Positions 1 to 10,154 of a stretch of DNA of 64,000 bases are shown one piece after another. The stretch spans positions 1-64,000 of the forward strand of contig JADKGC010000015.1 of NCBI GenBank assembly GCA_016717205.1, read 5' to 3'. Position 1 is the stretch's first letter. Each line of letters begins with the position of its first letter. A model generated the notes under the pieces. The model was given only the letters and a program-made list of their open reading frames with translations. It had not been told where the DNA came from and ran no database searches. Made by a program: the position numbers and the translations under genes. This stretch comes from Candidatus Flexifilum breve. GTDB taxonomy: Bacteria > Chloroflexota > Anaerolineae > Aggregatilineales > Phototrophicaceae.

Positions 1-480
1 CACTTCTTCCTCGGCCGGCTTTTCCGCCGCCGAGACTCAAGCGGGGCAGGCGGCGTTTCCGCCCCGCCTTCGCGGCGACATCCGGCGTGCCGCGTTCAAA
101 GCGCTGGGCGGATCTTCCGCCACGTCTCCGGCGTGAACAGCTTATCAGCGTTTGTCGGTGACGCGCTGGCCACCGGCGCGGTGATCGCCTGCTCGCATCG
201 CCGCTGCCCGACCAGTTGTCGCGCAGCACCTGCTTATCGACGTTGCCAATCCCGCTGATCCACATGGCTGCCAGCGCCAGCGCCCGCGTCTTCACCAAGC
301 CGATCCGCCGGAATCGCCTCGGCACGAGATCCACCGGGGCTGATCCGCAGGCCGCCGCTGGGGCTGCGCTTTCAGCGAAACGGCACGCGCTTATCCCGCG
401 CCAGCCGCACCACCCGCATCAGCATGTCGGGACGAAACGGCGTCTGCGCGACCTGTTCATCTGCGCCGCGCTGCACCCAT
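1..480 (-). other. Unidentified coding-like stretch with broken frame
   Basis: No intact gene covers this stretch. Read on the minus strand, several frames in turn look protein-like: an Arg-rich piece at about 372-500 ending in RDKRVPFR, a helical piece at about 210-345 containing ALALAAMWISGIGNVDKQVL, a piece at about 110-190 containing NADKLFTPETWRKIRPA, and an Ala/Glu-rich piece near 1-40. Each runs into a stop, and the next frame takes over. This looks like one gene with several indels lying downstream of the carboxylase, or its decayed remains. I do not recognise the protein. Confidence 0.3.
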
Positions 481-2045
481 TCACGGATGCGGCTGCGCAC
501 CGAGCACGCGCCGCGTCTGCGCGGGGTCGAGGATGCCATCATCCCACAGGCGCGCGGTCGAGTAGTACGGGCTGCCTTCGGTCTCATACTTTTCGAGAAT
601 TGGCGCTTTGAACTCGGCCTGCTCCTCCGGCGTCAGGTCCGGCTTGCCCTCGCGCGCCAGTTGATCGCGCTTGACGGTTAGCAGGACGTTGGCCGCCTGT
701 TCGCCGCCCATCACGCTGATGCGGCTGTTCGGCCACATCCATAGGAAGCGCGGCTGGTAGGCGCGCCCGCACATGCCGTAATTGCCCGCGCCAAAGCTCC
801 CGCCGACGATCACGGTCAGCTTGGGGACGGCGGCGTTGGCGACGGCGTGCACCATCTTTGCGCCATCTTTGGCGATGCCACCGCTCTCGTACGCCTTGCC
901 GACCATAAACCCGGTGATGTTCTGCAAGAACAGCAGGGGGATGTTCCGCGCCGTACACAGTTCGATGAAGTGCGCGCCTTTGAGCGCCGATTCGCTGAAC
1001 AGCACGCCGTTGTTGGCGATGATGCCAACCGGAAAGCCTTCCAGCCGCGCGAAGCCCGTGACGAGCGTCGTGCCGTAGTTGGCTTTGAACTCGCGGAAGC
1101 GGCTGCCATCGACCAGCCGCGCGATGAGTTCGCGGGCGTCGTAGGTCTCGCGGAAAGTGGTCGGGAGGATGCCGTATAGCTCGGCGGGATCATAGAGTGG
1201 TTCTTCGGGCGCGGTCACATCAACGTCGAACATCTTCGGGCGGTTGAGCGTCGCCGCGCAATGCCACGCACGATCTCCAACGCGTGATCGTCGTCCTCGG
1301 CGTAGTGATCCGCGACACCGGAGACGTGCGTGTGCACGTACGCGCCGCCCAGTTCTTCGGCGGTCACGTCTTCACCCGTCGCCGCTTTGACCAGCGGCGG
1401 CCCACCGAGGAAGATCGTCCCCGTGCCCTTGACGATCACCGTCTCGTCGGACATGGCGGGGACATACGCGCCGCCTGCCGTGCAGCTCCCCATCACCGCG
1501 CTGATCTGCGGGATGCCCGCCGCGCTCATGGTCGCCTGATTGTAGAAGATACGCCCGAAGTCGTCGGCGTCGGGGAAAACTTCATCCTGCATCGGCAAAA
1601 ACGCGCCGCCGCTGTCCACCAAGTAGATGCAGGGCAGGTTGTTCTCCAGCGCGATCTGCTGGGCGCGCAGGTGCTTCTTGACCGTCAGCGGGTAGTACGT
1701 GCCGCCTTTGACGGTCGCATCATTGGCGACGATCACGCACTCGACGCCGCTCACGCGCCCGATCCCCGTGACGACGCCCGCCGCGGGCGCATCACCGCCG
1801 TATAATTCCCACGCGGCGAGCGGCGCGATCTCCAGAAACGGCGAGCCGGGGTCGATTAGTCGGTCGATGCGGTCACGCACGAACAGCTTGCCTTGCTCGC
1901 GGTGGCGCTGCTGATACTTCGCGCCGCCACCTTGGCGTACGAGCGCGAGCCGTGCGCGCAGCTCGTCGACCAGCGCGCGCTGCTGCTCGGCGTTGCGCTG
2001 AAACTGCGCATCGTTCGGGTTGATGTGGGTTTCAAGAATTTCCAT
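481..2045 (-). CDS. mccB: Methylcrotonyl-CoA carboxylase beta subunit, frameshifted
   Basis: This is the carboxyltransferase (beta) subunit of a biotin-dependent acyl-CoA carboxylase, which moves CO2 from carboxybiotin to the acyl-CoA in leucine breakdown. The N-terminal half (276 codons from 2045) carries VANDATVKGGTYYPLTVKKH, YLVDSGGAFLP and GSCTAGGAYVPAMSDE, which match the methylcrotonyl rather than the propionyl or acetyl type. The C-terminal half continues in another frame from MFDVDVTAPEEPLYD to LWDDGILDPAQTRRVLG. The break lies near 1250-1262; restoring one base gives ...GIA-ATLNRPKMFDV, so a one-base deletion explains it. Combined length, about 520 residues, fits the family. The last residues (AQPHP) look abnormal, so a second shift near 500 is possible. 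No alpha (biotin carboxylase) subunit is visible in the window. Confidence 0.85.
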
Positions 2046-2056
2046 GCAAGAAGCCT

Positions 2057-2092
2057 TTTTAGCGGGTTAGCCGTTAGCGATTAGCTTTTAGC
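2057..2092. repeat. Degenerate heptamer array, five NNTTAGC units
   Basis: Five head-to-tail copies of NNTTAGC (one unit has an extra base) lie just upstream of the mccB start. Read in the sense of mccB they are GCTAANN units. Similar arrays occur at 2161-2186, 25881-25985 and 39766-39814. Confidence 0.75.
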
Positions 2093-2160
2093 AACAACTC
2101 AACACATTTATCCATATTGTAACGTAGACCGGGGATGATGGAGGATCACGGCACGCACGC

Positions 2161-2186
2161 TTTTAGCAAACGGCTAAGCGCTAAGC
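2161..2186. repeat. Short heptamer array (TTTTAGC, two GCTAAGC)
   Basis: One TTTTAGC unit is followed four bases plus one later by two adjacent GCTAAGC units. It lies in the divergent space between mccB and the membrane protein at 2271, and shares the GCTAA core of the other heptamer arrays. Confidence 0.5.
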
Positions 2187-2204
2187 GCCTTTTTCGAGCC
2201 AGAC

Positions 2205-2233
2205 TTAACATCGCGCGGCTTTTAGGGTATGAT
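2205..2233 (+). promoter_or_regulatory. Sigma70-type promoter for the gene at 2271
   Basis: TTAACA at 2205-2210 and TATGAT at 2228-2233 are 17 bases apart, and the start codon follows 38 bases downstream. Confidence 0.55.
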
Positions 2234-2270
2234 TTGCCGGGTTTTGCCCATCTCACCGGAGTCCTTACGT

Positions 2271-3586
2271 ATGAACAAAAACAGTTCCAGAAGAGCCAGC
2301 ATCATTCTGGGTGTATTCATGTTTGTCGTCCTGATTGCCGGGACGATCATCCCCCTGATCACCCGCAACCAGACCACGACCACGCAGACCGTTGATCCCA
2401 CCACCGTGCCGACGCCGACGTATCCCCCCGTGATTGCGGACTACAGCGGCATCAGCTTGACAAGGTCTATCTGCACCCGACTGGCATGTACACGATCCCC
2501 GAACCGACAGGTTGGCAGGTCAACGCGCCGACGAGCAATGCGGGTATCGCGCAGGTCAACATGATCAACCAAACGCAGTTGAGCGTGATCGACGCCTATG
2601 TGCAGGATGCCGAAGGGCCGATCAGCCCCGAAGATTTAGATGCCCGGTTTACCGCCGAAACTATTCTCGCGACGTGGTCGAATTTCCGCGACCCGATTGA
2701 GACGAATCGCTCCTTTGAAAATGACATTCTGACCATTGATTTCCGCGTGGGGCTGGCCAACGGTCAAACCTACGTCGCGCGCCAGAACGTGTGGACGGAC
2801 GGCGAGTGGATTTACGTGGTGCGTGTGGTTGTGCCGGAAAACGCGACCGAAACGCTGCGCTTCCTGCTCACTAACCTGACCGGGAAGATCACCCCGTTTA
2901 AGCAGTTCGCAGCGGAACCGTTCAACTGGAACGCGTACTATGACAATGTGACGAGCGCCATCATCCGCTACCCGCAAGCGTGGACCGTCACCGACAGCGC
3001 GCCGGGTCGCCCGGCCAGCATCACCGGCACGAACGGCGAAGCGCTGCGCGTGGAAGCCCGCGCGGGTCAGTCGGTGGCCGATGAAGCCGCCGCCAGCGCG
3101 TGGGTCGAAGCGGAACGCCCTGGCGCGACCGTGTTGAGCGTCGCTCCGGTCACGCGTGGTGACGTTTCCGGTTTCTCGGTGGCGTATACTTATAACGATG
3201 TCGAAGGCGCGGCCTTTAGCGGCCTCGCCGTGCTGCTCAATGGCGCGAACGCATTGTACATCGCCAACCTGCATTTCTCCGGCGCGGATGTTGACCTGAA
3301 CACGGTTGCGCTGCCGTCGGCGGAACCGACTGCCGAAGCAACCGAGCTGCCCGGTCTGCTGGCTGAAGACACCGCCGCCGCCGACCAGAATCAGACGCTG
3401 GCGCAGGTGATGGCCTCGTTCCAGATTCTGCCTGCGCTCGACCTCTCGGCGAGCTCACTGCCGGAAGCCACGCCGACCGCCATCCCGACGATTGCGCCGA
3501 CGGTCGAAACGACTGCCGAAGCCACCGCCGAAGCAACGGACGCCGCCCCGGTCGAAACCACGCCGGAAGCCACTGCCAGCAGCTAA
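2271..3586 (+). CDS. Membrane-anchored protein of unknown function, frameshifted
   Basis: The protein starts MNKNSSRRASIILGVF and has one N-terminal membrane segment (residues about 9-27), then a Thr/Pro linker. The large remainder is predicted to lie outside the membrane. It has two similar-looking beta-rich halves and a C-terminal tail made of Ala-Thr-Glu repeats (TAEATAEATDA type). The frame changes near 2459; one extra T there would read ISFDKVYLHPTGMYTIPEP and join both parts, so a one-base deletion in the sequence is likely. The extracytoplasmic part resembles PsbP/DUF1795-like stress proteins only vaguely. A promoter lies at 2205-2233. I assign no function. Confidence 0.7.
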
Positions 3587-3603
3587 CGATTAGCCAATAA
3601 AAC

Positions 3604-3666
3604 AGGACAAGGCTTGCCTTGTCCTGAGAGCTTTGAAGTTTTATAGGACGAGGACTGCCTCGTCCT
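3604..3666. repeat. Two family-A palindromes between convergent genes
   Basis: Two 22-base near-perfect palindromes, AGGACAAGG..CCTTGTCCT at 3604-3625 and AGGACGAGG..CCTCGTCCT at 3645-3666, sit between the ends of two convergent genes. Each could fold as a strong hairpin. The second is followed by Ts on the plus strand, so they may act as a bidirectional terminator. Confidence 0.7.
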
Positions 3667-3691
3667 TTTCAATTTGGCTGCGTGTGGCCGT

Positions 3692-4737
3692 CTATTCTGC
3701 CGCGCGTGGATGCGCCTTGAAGAACTCCCAGATCACCTGCGTCGCGTCGATGTCAAAGGTCGTCGTGCCGAGGTCGAGTCCGAGCGCATGACCGGGGTAG
3801 TTATGCCCGCCATAGTACACGCCGTAGAACATCACATCGGCGCCATTCGCGCAGTCGGTGGCGGTTTGCAGCAGCACGCGCGCCCCATCATCAGGATCGA
3901 CATCTTCCAGCATATCAATGCCGCTTGACGTGGCGCATTCGTTCTGGCGCGTCCAGTAGAGCAGGCTGTTGGCCGCCGACATATAACCTAAGCCTTGACG
4001 CGGCATGCCGTAGAAGGGCACGACGTTATCGGCTGTGCCCTGAATGATCAGCACGGGCATGTGTTCGCCGTCGGTGCAGTACGGCGCGACGTATTCGGGC
4101 ATGCTTGACGCGACTGAGGCAATCGCCGCCAAACGATCTGGCATCTGGCAGGCGAGACGGAACGAAAGCATGCCGCCCATTGAGAAGCCCGTCGCATAAA
4201 TGCGCTGCTGGTCGATGTTGAGTTTGTCCGACATGAGTTGATCGACGCATTGATGAACCCGGCGTCGTTCACATCGGTGATACGCGCGTCACCGAGGCGA
4301 CCGTCATTCCACACATTGTTGAGACCATCCGGATAGATCACAACGAAGTTTTCAGCTTCCGCTAGTTCACTCCACCCCGACCACGACTGGATCTCGTTGC
4401 CGCTGCCGCCTGCGCCATGCATTACGACGACCAGCGGCACCGCCGCCGACGAAGTGACATACGCTTCGGGAATATACACGCTGAGCGTGCGTGGGATGCC
4501 GTCGATGCCGAGCTGGACGGTGTAATCGCCGGGGCCGGGGAAGTCGAGCAGGGCGTTGGGGGGCAGCGCCGCCGTCGCCTCCGGCGTGACTTCGTTGGTC
4601 GCCTCGAGTGTGACCTCAGCGATCGGTTCGGGAGTCGCCTCTTGCGCGGAGATCGGCGCATGCAGCAACGCCGAGAGCGGGAACAGCAAGAACATCAGTA
4701 TCCCAACGAAACGCACGACTGCCGGTAGGCGCACCAT
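3692..4737 (-). CDS. Secreted PHB-depolymerase/LpqC-like esterase, frameshifted
   Basis: This is an exported alpha/beta hydrolase of the esterase PHB depolymerase (LpqC) type. From ATG 4737 there is a signal peptide (residues about 1-31), an Ala/Thr/Glu/Pro linker, then VVVMHGAGGSGNEI with the oxyanion-hole motif. After the frame break come the nucleophile motif GFSMGG, the probable acid in QGTADNVVP and the probable His in GGHNYPG. The N- and C-parts are in different frames that join near 4248, where one missing base restores ...INAVDQLMSDKL. The catalytic triad is complete once joined, so a sequencing deletion is more likely than decay. The natural substrate is unknown; feruloyl esters or short polyesters are typical for the family. 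Confidence 0.75.
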
Positions 4738-4784
4738 AATCCACTCTCCTGTTTTCTGAGAAGTTTTACCCACAGTTGCGGAGA

Positions 4785-5425
4785 TTAGTTCATTTTCGGC
4801 GGGAATAGGTCTTCGACTTGCTGTGACGGGCAGTTGTGCGCACTGACCAGGTGTGCAATCGGAAGTTCGACTGCTGCAAATAGGTGAAAGCGGGCGGCAT
4901 AGCGGGATGATCGAAGCCCTGCACTGTGCTTCCGGCGCAGGCGTAATACTCCGTGTGCCCTTCCAGCCGAGCATAGAAATACTGTGGCTTCGTCGTCGGC
5001 AGGGTTAGCTGCCATTCGCGGCATTCGTCCGCGCTGCGTTCGACAGGCGCCGTATCCGGCAGACGCGCGTCGAGCAGCGGCTGTCCCTGAGTGGCGAGGT
5101 GAATGTGTCGGGCTGTGACGCTGATCGCCGCGTAGTAGTACGGCGTGTGAAACATTTGCCGTTCGATGAAGGCGAACACGCGGCTGGAGTTGAACGCATG
5201 GACGAGTACCCCCTTTGCGTCATCCAGCAGCAGCGAGAGCGACAATTCGCGAAAACGCACGCCCATGTAGGTCGTTTCGACCGCGCTCAACACGACGGTT
5301 ACGGGATCGGCGGTTCGTGCGTCGAGGTCAAGGTGCGGCGCCCACACGGCGCGGTCGGCTGTGCCGATGAGCGTGACTTCCAGAACAGGTTCGACGATGG
5401 TCACGTACTCAATCGGTTGGGTCAT
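4785..5425 (-). CDS. Uncharacterised protein, possibly acetoacetate-decarboxylase-like fold
   Basis: The protein of about 212 residues has a soluble, beta-rich profile with MGVRFRELSLSLLL and VFAFIERQMFHTPYYYAAIS. These loosely resemble the acetoacetate decarboxylase / DUF2071 beta-barrel family, but I cannot confirm the active-site Lys. The uninterrupted frame ends in an unlikely Arg/Lys/Ser-rich tail. Restoring one base near 4870 gives the more natural end LPIAHLVSAHNCPSQQVEDL and a stop at 4785, so the gene probably carries the same kind of one-base error as its neighbours. It lies upstream of the esterase on the same strand. Confidence 0.5.
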
Positions 5426-5472
5426 GGTGTGCTCCTATGATCGCTGAGGGTGAGGTTACGCCACGGCGGCGG

Positions 5473-6972
5473 CTAGCGCCGCCGCATGATCGTCGACATC
5501 TGCGGAGAGGGCAGCCACACTGTGAACGTCGAGCCTTGTCCTTCGCCGGGACTCGTCACGCTGATTCTGCCGCCGTGCGCCTGAATGATCTCTTGCACAA
5601 TCGCCAGACCTAAGCCCGTGCCCCGCTGCGGCCCACGCGCCTTATCCACTTGATAGAAGCGCTCGAAGATGCGCGGGAGCTCGCTCGCGGCGATGCCCAG
5701 CCCGGTATCCGTGACGACCAGTTCGACGCCGCCGTTGCGCACCTGCGTGCATACATTCACTTTGCCGCCCGACGGCGTGTACTTGATCGCATTGCTGATC
5801 AGATTAGTCACCACCTGCACCAGTCGATCCCCATCCCCGGCGATCACGGGCATGGATGGCGCGTTGACGGTCAGCGCGACCTGTTTTTCGCGCGCCATGA
5901 TGGCGAGGCGCTGCCCCACCGCCGCCGTCAGATCGCCCATATCGATCGGGGTGGTTTGCATGGAGAGCCGCCCCGCCTGTAAGCGCGCCAGATCGGTCAA
6001 TTCGATGACCATGCGGTTGAGGCGTCCCGCTTCTTCGTGGATGATGCGCGCCGCCGGAATGGGATCACCGACGCCGTCCATGATGGCCTGCGAGAACCCC
6101 TGAATCGAGGTGAGCGGCGTTTTGAGGTCGTGCGATACGTTGGCGAGAAAATCCTGCTGTGAGCGCTGCTCGGCCTGAATTTTCTCGCTCATCTGGTTGA
6201 AGGCATCGGCGACCGCCTTAACTTCCTCCGGCCCGGCCATCGGCACGCGCCGATCATAGTGCCCCTGCGCGACTTCCGAGGCCGCGCTCGCGACCGTTTG
6301 CAGCGGGCGGGTGATGCTGCGCGTGATCCACCCGGCGAGCATGACCGCGATGATCAAGCCAATGCCCCCGGCTTGCAGGAACAGCGGCGCGAGTTCCGTG
6401 CCGAAGTCGCTCAGCGCCGCTTGCAGCGATTGACGCGGGCGCGGGTCGGCAAACAGCAGCACATTGGCCGTTTCGTCGGTGGGCTGGCGAATCGACTGCA
6501 GACCGACGAACAGCCACTCGTCGCCGCCATCACTGAAGATGCCGCGTACGGCGCGAATCGCCGCTAAGCGCGTGATCACGCCGCGGGCGATGGCCGCCGG
6601 GATATCGTAGTTTTCGACATCGGCGTTGAGCGGTCGATCAATGAATGACTGGGCGCTGTCGTAGAGCACATCCTGTGTGACTTCGCGCACGATCAGGATG
6701 CGAACTTCGCGGTCAGTTGCCACAGCATCCAACTGGCTGGTCAGCCGTTCCCAGCCCGCCGCGGGCGATTCGACGTAGGCGGTCGCCGCCTCGGCGAGAA
6801 TCTGCCGCAGGTCAACGCTGAGCGCGGTGGTCGCGAGGCGCAGATAGGTGGTTTCCGGCGGCGCGTTGCGCAGGTTGAGGATGGCGAACAGCGCCACACC
6901 CACGACGATCAGCATGACCGCCATGAGCAGAACATACGAGAGGAATAAGCGACCGCGCAGCCGGGACAGCAT
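5473..6972 (-). CDS. Sensor histidine kinase, HAMP type
   Basis: This membrane sensor kinase pairs with the response regulator directly upstream. An N-terminal membrane helix is followed by an extracytoplasmic sensor of about 160 residues and a second membrane helix (GGIGLIIAVMLAGWI). Then come a HAMP linker (ITRPLQTVASAASEVAQG), a HisKA site FLANVSHDLKTPLTS with the phospho-acceptor His, an N box (NLISNAIKYTPSGG), and G boxes DTGLGIA and GTGLGLAIVQE. I chose ATG 6972 because it follows the regulator stop by two bases; an upstream in-frame start would overlap that gene. The signal sensed is unknown. Confidence 0.9.
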   Translation of the reverse strand: MLSRLRGRLFLSYVLLMAVMLIVVGVALFAILNLRNAPPETTYLRLATTALSVDLRQILAEAATAYVESPAAGWERLTSQLDAVATDREVRILIVREVTQDVLYDSAQSFIDRPLNADVENYDIPAAIARGVITRLAAIRAVRGIFSDGGDEWLFVGLQSIRQPTDETANVLLFADPRPRQSLQAALSDFGTELAPLFLQAGGIGLIIAVMLAGWITRSITRPLQTVASAASEVAQGHYDRRVPMAGPEEVKAVADAFNQMSEKIQAEQRSQQDFLANVSHDLKTPLTSIQGFSQAIMDGVGDPIPAARIIHEEAGRLNRMVIELTDLARLQAGRLSMQTTPIDMGDLTAAVGQRLAIMAREKQVALTVNAPSMPVIAGDGDRLVQVVTNLISNAIKYTPSGGKVNVCTQVRNGGVELVVTDTGLGIAASELPRIFERFYQVDKARGPQRGTGLGLAIVQEIIQAHGGRISVTSPGEGQGSTFTVWLPSPQMSTIMRRR

Positions 6973-6974
6973 GC

Positions 6975-7658
6975 CTACACGTCCAGACGGTAGCCGACAC
7001 CCCACACGGTGTCGATCACCGGGCGCATGCCCTTGAGCTTATGCCGCAGGTGCGCGATATGCACGTCGACTGTGCGCGTTTCGCCCGCGAAATCGTAGCC
7101 CCACACCACGTCGAGCAGCTTTTCGCGCGTGAATACCATGCCGACGTTCTGTGCCAGTGTGTAGATCAAGTCGAACTCTTTCATGCGCAGATCGACCTCG
7201 TGGCCGTCCACCATGACGATGCGGCGTTCCGGGTAAATTGCCAGATTATCGAGCGTGACTGCCGTTTCGGCGCTGGCGACAGGCTGACTGCGCGGCGCAA
7301 TCCGGCGTAAAATCGCGCGCACGCGGGCGACCAGTTCGCGCGGGTTGAACGGCTTAGTCAGGTAGTCATCCGCGCCCAGTTCCAGCCCGACAATCCGGTC
7401 GATATCGTCACTGCGGGCGGTCAACATGATGATCGGTACGTCGCTTTCGGCGCGCACACGGCGGCAGACTTCCCAACCGTCCATCTGTGGCAGCATCAGG
7501 TCGAGCACGACGAGCGACGGCTTCTCGTGCAGTATTTTCTGCAGCGCGGTCTTACCATCGGTCGCGCTCGTCGTTTTGTAACCTTCCTGTTCCAGATACA
7601 GCTTGGCGAGATCGATGATGTGCTGCTCATCATCGACGATCAAGATTGTTTCAGCCAT
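6975..7658 (-). CDS. OmpR/PhoB-family response regulator
   Basis: The receiver domain has the acidic pair in VDDE, the phospho-Asp in LVVLDLMLPQMDGWE, and the conserved Thr and Lys (MLTARS, LTKPFNPRE). A winged-helix DNA-binding domain follows, ending in TVDVHIAHLRHKLKG and VWGVGYRLDV. Start 7658 (MAETILIVDDE) has a GAAGGA site at good spacing; an ATG nine bases earlier is possible. The gene overlaps the upstream CNNM gene by 8 bases and is followed directly by its kinase, so the three are probably co-transcribed. Confidence 0.93.
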   Translation of the reverse strand: MAETILIVDDEQHIIDLAKLYLEQEGYKTTSATDGKTALQKILHEKPSLVVLDLMLPQMDGWEVCRRVRAESDVPIIMLTARSDDIDRIVGLELGADDYLTKPFNPRELVARVRAILRRIAPRSQPVASAETAVTLDNLAIYPERRIVMVDGHEVDLRMKEFDLIYTLAQNVGMVFTREKLLDVVWGYDFAGETRTVDVHIAHLRHKLKGMRPVIDTVWGVGYRLDV

Positions 7659-8946
7659 CGGCTTCATCCTTCGGGGCTGCTTCGAGCGTGGACACCAGCA
7701 CTTTATCCACGCGGTTACCGTCCATGTCGATCACTTCTATGCGTAGTGTACCCCAAGTCAGTTGATCGCCCGCTTTGGGGATTTCGTCCCGTAGTGCCAT
7801 GATGAAACCGCCGAGCGTTTCGAAGACTTTGTGCGCGCCGGGGATGTCCTCAACCGCGAACAGATCGCCGAATTCATCGATGGGCAGCAGGCCGTCGAGC
7901 AGGTATGAGCCGTCGTCGCGCCGCACAATTTCCGGTTCGGCGGAGGTTTCTACCTCCCCGACAATCTCCTCAAGGACATCTTGCAGGGTGATGATGCCGA
8001 GCGTTTCGCCATATTCGCCAATGACCAGCGCGAAATGACCTTTGTTCTCCCGGAACAGCTCCAGCGTCCGCGTGACCGGCGCAGACGCCGGAACGGTGAG
8101 CGCGGGCTGCATGAGCGCCTGCACGTCGAGCGGTTTGCCGAGCAGCAGATGATCCATCACGTTCTTAGAATGCACTACGCCGAGCACATGATCGAGATCG
8201 CCAGCGCACACCGGGAAGCGCGAATGATCGCCTTTGATCAGTTCGTCGCGGATCAGCCCAATGTCGTCTTGAATGTTCAGCCACAACACTTCGGTCCGTG
8301 GGGTCATCAGGGCGCTGTTGCGGCGGTCGCTGAGGCTGAATACGCCTTCGACCATGTCGTGCGCCGTCTCTTGGAACACGCCCGCTTCGATGCCCTGTTT
8401 GACCATGCCCGTGATCTCATCTTCCGTGATCGGGGCTTCGTCGGTGTGGCGGGCGCGCAGCACCCACAGCAGCGCCTCGGTCGAGGCGCTCAACAGGCTG
8501 ACGATGGGCGCGGTCAGGCGGGCAAGCAGATTCATGGGGCGCGCGACGCGCATCGCCATGGCTTCGGGCGCGCGCAGCGCGAGCCGCTTCGGGACGAGTT
8601 CGCCGATGATCAGCGAGAGATAGGTCGTGAGGAGGACGATCATCGTGAAGGAGATCACATCGCTGTAGGGTGCGAACGGTGTATCGACCAGTAGGCGCGC
8701 GAATTGGTGTTCGAGCGCGGCCCCGCCGATGGCGCCGGTCATGATGCCGATCAGCGTGATGCCGATTTGCACGGTGGAGAGAAAGCGGTTGGGGTCGTCC
8801 GCGAGTTTGAGCGCGGTCTGAGCCCCTTTATTCCCTTTCTCAGCTTGCTGCTGTAAGCGGCTTTTGCGCGAGGCGATGATAGCAGCTTCGGACATCGAAA
8901 AGATGCCATTGAGGACGATCAACCCAAGGATGATCAAAAGTTCCAT
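7651..8946 (-). CDS. CNNM/HlyC-CorC family membrane protein with CBS domains
   Basis: This 431-residue protein has the family order: a CNNM (DUF21) membrane domain from residue 1 to about 190 (starting MELLIILGLIVLNGIFSMSE), a CBS pair from about 200 to 330, and a CorC/HlyC C-terminal domain (DGSYLLDGLLPIDEF, FETLGGFIMALRDEIPKAGD). Members are linked to magnesium or other cation export and are often called hemolysins without haemolytic activity. It overlaps the start of the response regulator, so its expression may be tied to that two-component system. Substrate is not shown by the sequence. Confidence 0.9.
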   Translation of the reverse strand: MELLIILGLIVLNGIFSMSEAAIIASRKSRLQQQAEKGNKGAQTALKLADDPNRFLSTVQIGITLIGIMTGAIGGAALEHQFARLLVDTPFAPYSDVISFTMIVLLTTYLSLIIGELVPKRLALRAPEAMAMRVARPMNLLARLTAPIVSLLSASTEALLWVLRARHTDEAPITEDEITGMVKQGIEAGVFQETAHDMVEGVFSLSDRRNSALMTPRTEVLWLNIQDDIGLIRDELIKGDHSRFPVCAGDLDHVLGVVHSKNVMDHLLLGKPLDVQALMQPALTVPASAPVTRTLELFRENKGHFALVIGEYGETLGIITLQDVLEEIVGEVETSAEPEIVRRDDGSYLLDGLLPIDEFGDLFAVEDIPGAHKVFETLGGFIMALRDEIPKAGDQLTWGTLRIEVIDMDGNRVDKVLVSTLEAAPKDEADG

Positions 8947-8956
8947 AGATTGTTTG

Positions 8957-9958
8957 TTAGGCTCTCCAGGTCATATGGACTAAGGAACGCTGCCGGGTGA
9001 AGGCGTATTTTTGGAGAATCGCGTTGGTGAGGATGTCATCCGCCGGATGCTCGATCATGAGGGCGGAACGCAGCCCGAAGCGCCGTGCCGCCAGATTAAG
9101 CAGGGCATCATCGTACACGCCTGCGTAGTCCGGGTCAACCAGCAAGCTGAGTTGGACCGAGCTGGACGCGAACGCCGATTCGATCCACAGGGAGGCGCGC
9201 AGCACATGATCGGTGTCTGTGCGGACGATCAGCCGTTCGATGGAGCGCATATTGAACAGGTCGCTGATCATTTTGGTGAGCGACGGGCGGAACAGCCCGG
9301 TCGTGAGCGGTCGCAGCCAGCCCATGCCGCCTTGGGCGTTGGGGCGCACGCGCTGCGCGAGGTCGTACTCGGCTTTCCATTCGTCCGGGCGGCGGCGGGT
9401 GATGTAGACCGCATCCTGAGGCGCGGGAATGCGCGCGGTGCTGCTGCGCCGCCAGATATGGAAGGTGCGGTCGGCGGTGAAGCCGAGGCTCTCGTAGAGG
9501 TGGCGCGCGACATCATTGCCGTCTTCGACCTGCAGTACAGTGGTGGTCGCGTGCCCGCGCTTGCGGATCATGTCCATGCTGGCCTGCATCAACTGCCGGG
9601 CGATGCCGCGCCCGCGATAGTCCGGATGCACGGCGACGTTGGCGATGATCCAGGATGAGCCGAAGCTGCGCGGCAGATGCGCCGGATACACTGACGTATT
9701 GCCCACCAACCGACCGTCTTCGATCCACACGTAGCCTAAGCCGATGCCCTGCGCCACTTCGTTGACGTTGAGCAGCGCGCCCAACCCCGGCGCGACGCGG
9801 CTGAGCGTGCGCATTTCCCGAATCGCTGCGCGTCCGCTGCTGTCCATCGTATCGGCAAACGCCAATTCGATGAGGTCGGCCAGCGGCGCGAGATCAGTGC
9901 GTAAATTAACCGGGCGCAGTCCCGCAGACACACTGGGAATGCTCAATGTGACTACCAC
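8957..9958 (-). CDS. GNAT acetyltransferase, probably two GNAT folds
   Basis: The N-terminal half holds a clear GNAT domain with the acetyl-CoA binding stretch NVAVHPDYRGRGIARQLMQ and the later VEDGNDVARHLYESLGF. The C-terminal half (about residues 185-333) has the length and pattern of a second, degenerate GNAT fold. GTG 9958 is preferred because GAGG lies seven bases upstream; a TTG six bases earlier is less likely. It is 10 bases upstream of the CNNM gene and probably heads that transcript. The acceptor substrate is unknown. Confidence 0.8.
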   Translation of the reverse strand: MVVTLSIPSVSAGLRPVNLRTDLAPLADLIELAFADTMDSSGRAAIREMRTLSRVAPGLGALLNVNEVAQGIGLGYVWIEDGRLVGNTSVYPAHLPRSFGSSWIIANVAVHPDYRGRGIARQLMQASMDMIRKRGHATTTVLQVEDGNDVARHLYESLGFTADRTFHIWRRSSTARIPAPQDAVYITRRRPDEWKAEYDLAQRVRPNAQGGMGWLRPLTTGLFRPSLTKMISDLFNMRSIERLIVRTDTDHVLRASLWIESAFASSSVQLSLLVDPDYAGVYDDALLNLAARRFGLRSALMIEHPADDILTNAILQKYAFTRQRSLVHMTWRA

Positions 9959-10055
9959 GAACAAACCTCACAAAGCATTTTAGGTTAGCGTAACGAGCAG
10001 ACTAGGATTTTGTCAATAGATTGTCAGAGACATCTGAAAAAAGTCTCAAACTTAA

Positions 10056-10083
10056 TTGTAAAATATTCATGAAATGCTATAGT
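10056..10083 (+). promoter_or_regulatory. Promoter for the pilin-like gene
   Basis: TTGTAA at 10056-10061 and TATAGT at 10078-10083 are 16 bases apart in an AT-rich stretch. The start codon follows about 70 bases later. Confidence 0.55.
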
Positions 10084-10154
10084 ACGATTGTGGTAGCATC
10101 CCGCGCCGTTCATTTGCGCTGGACACTTGTAGTCATCAGTGAGCGGGAGGTCTT

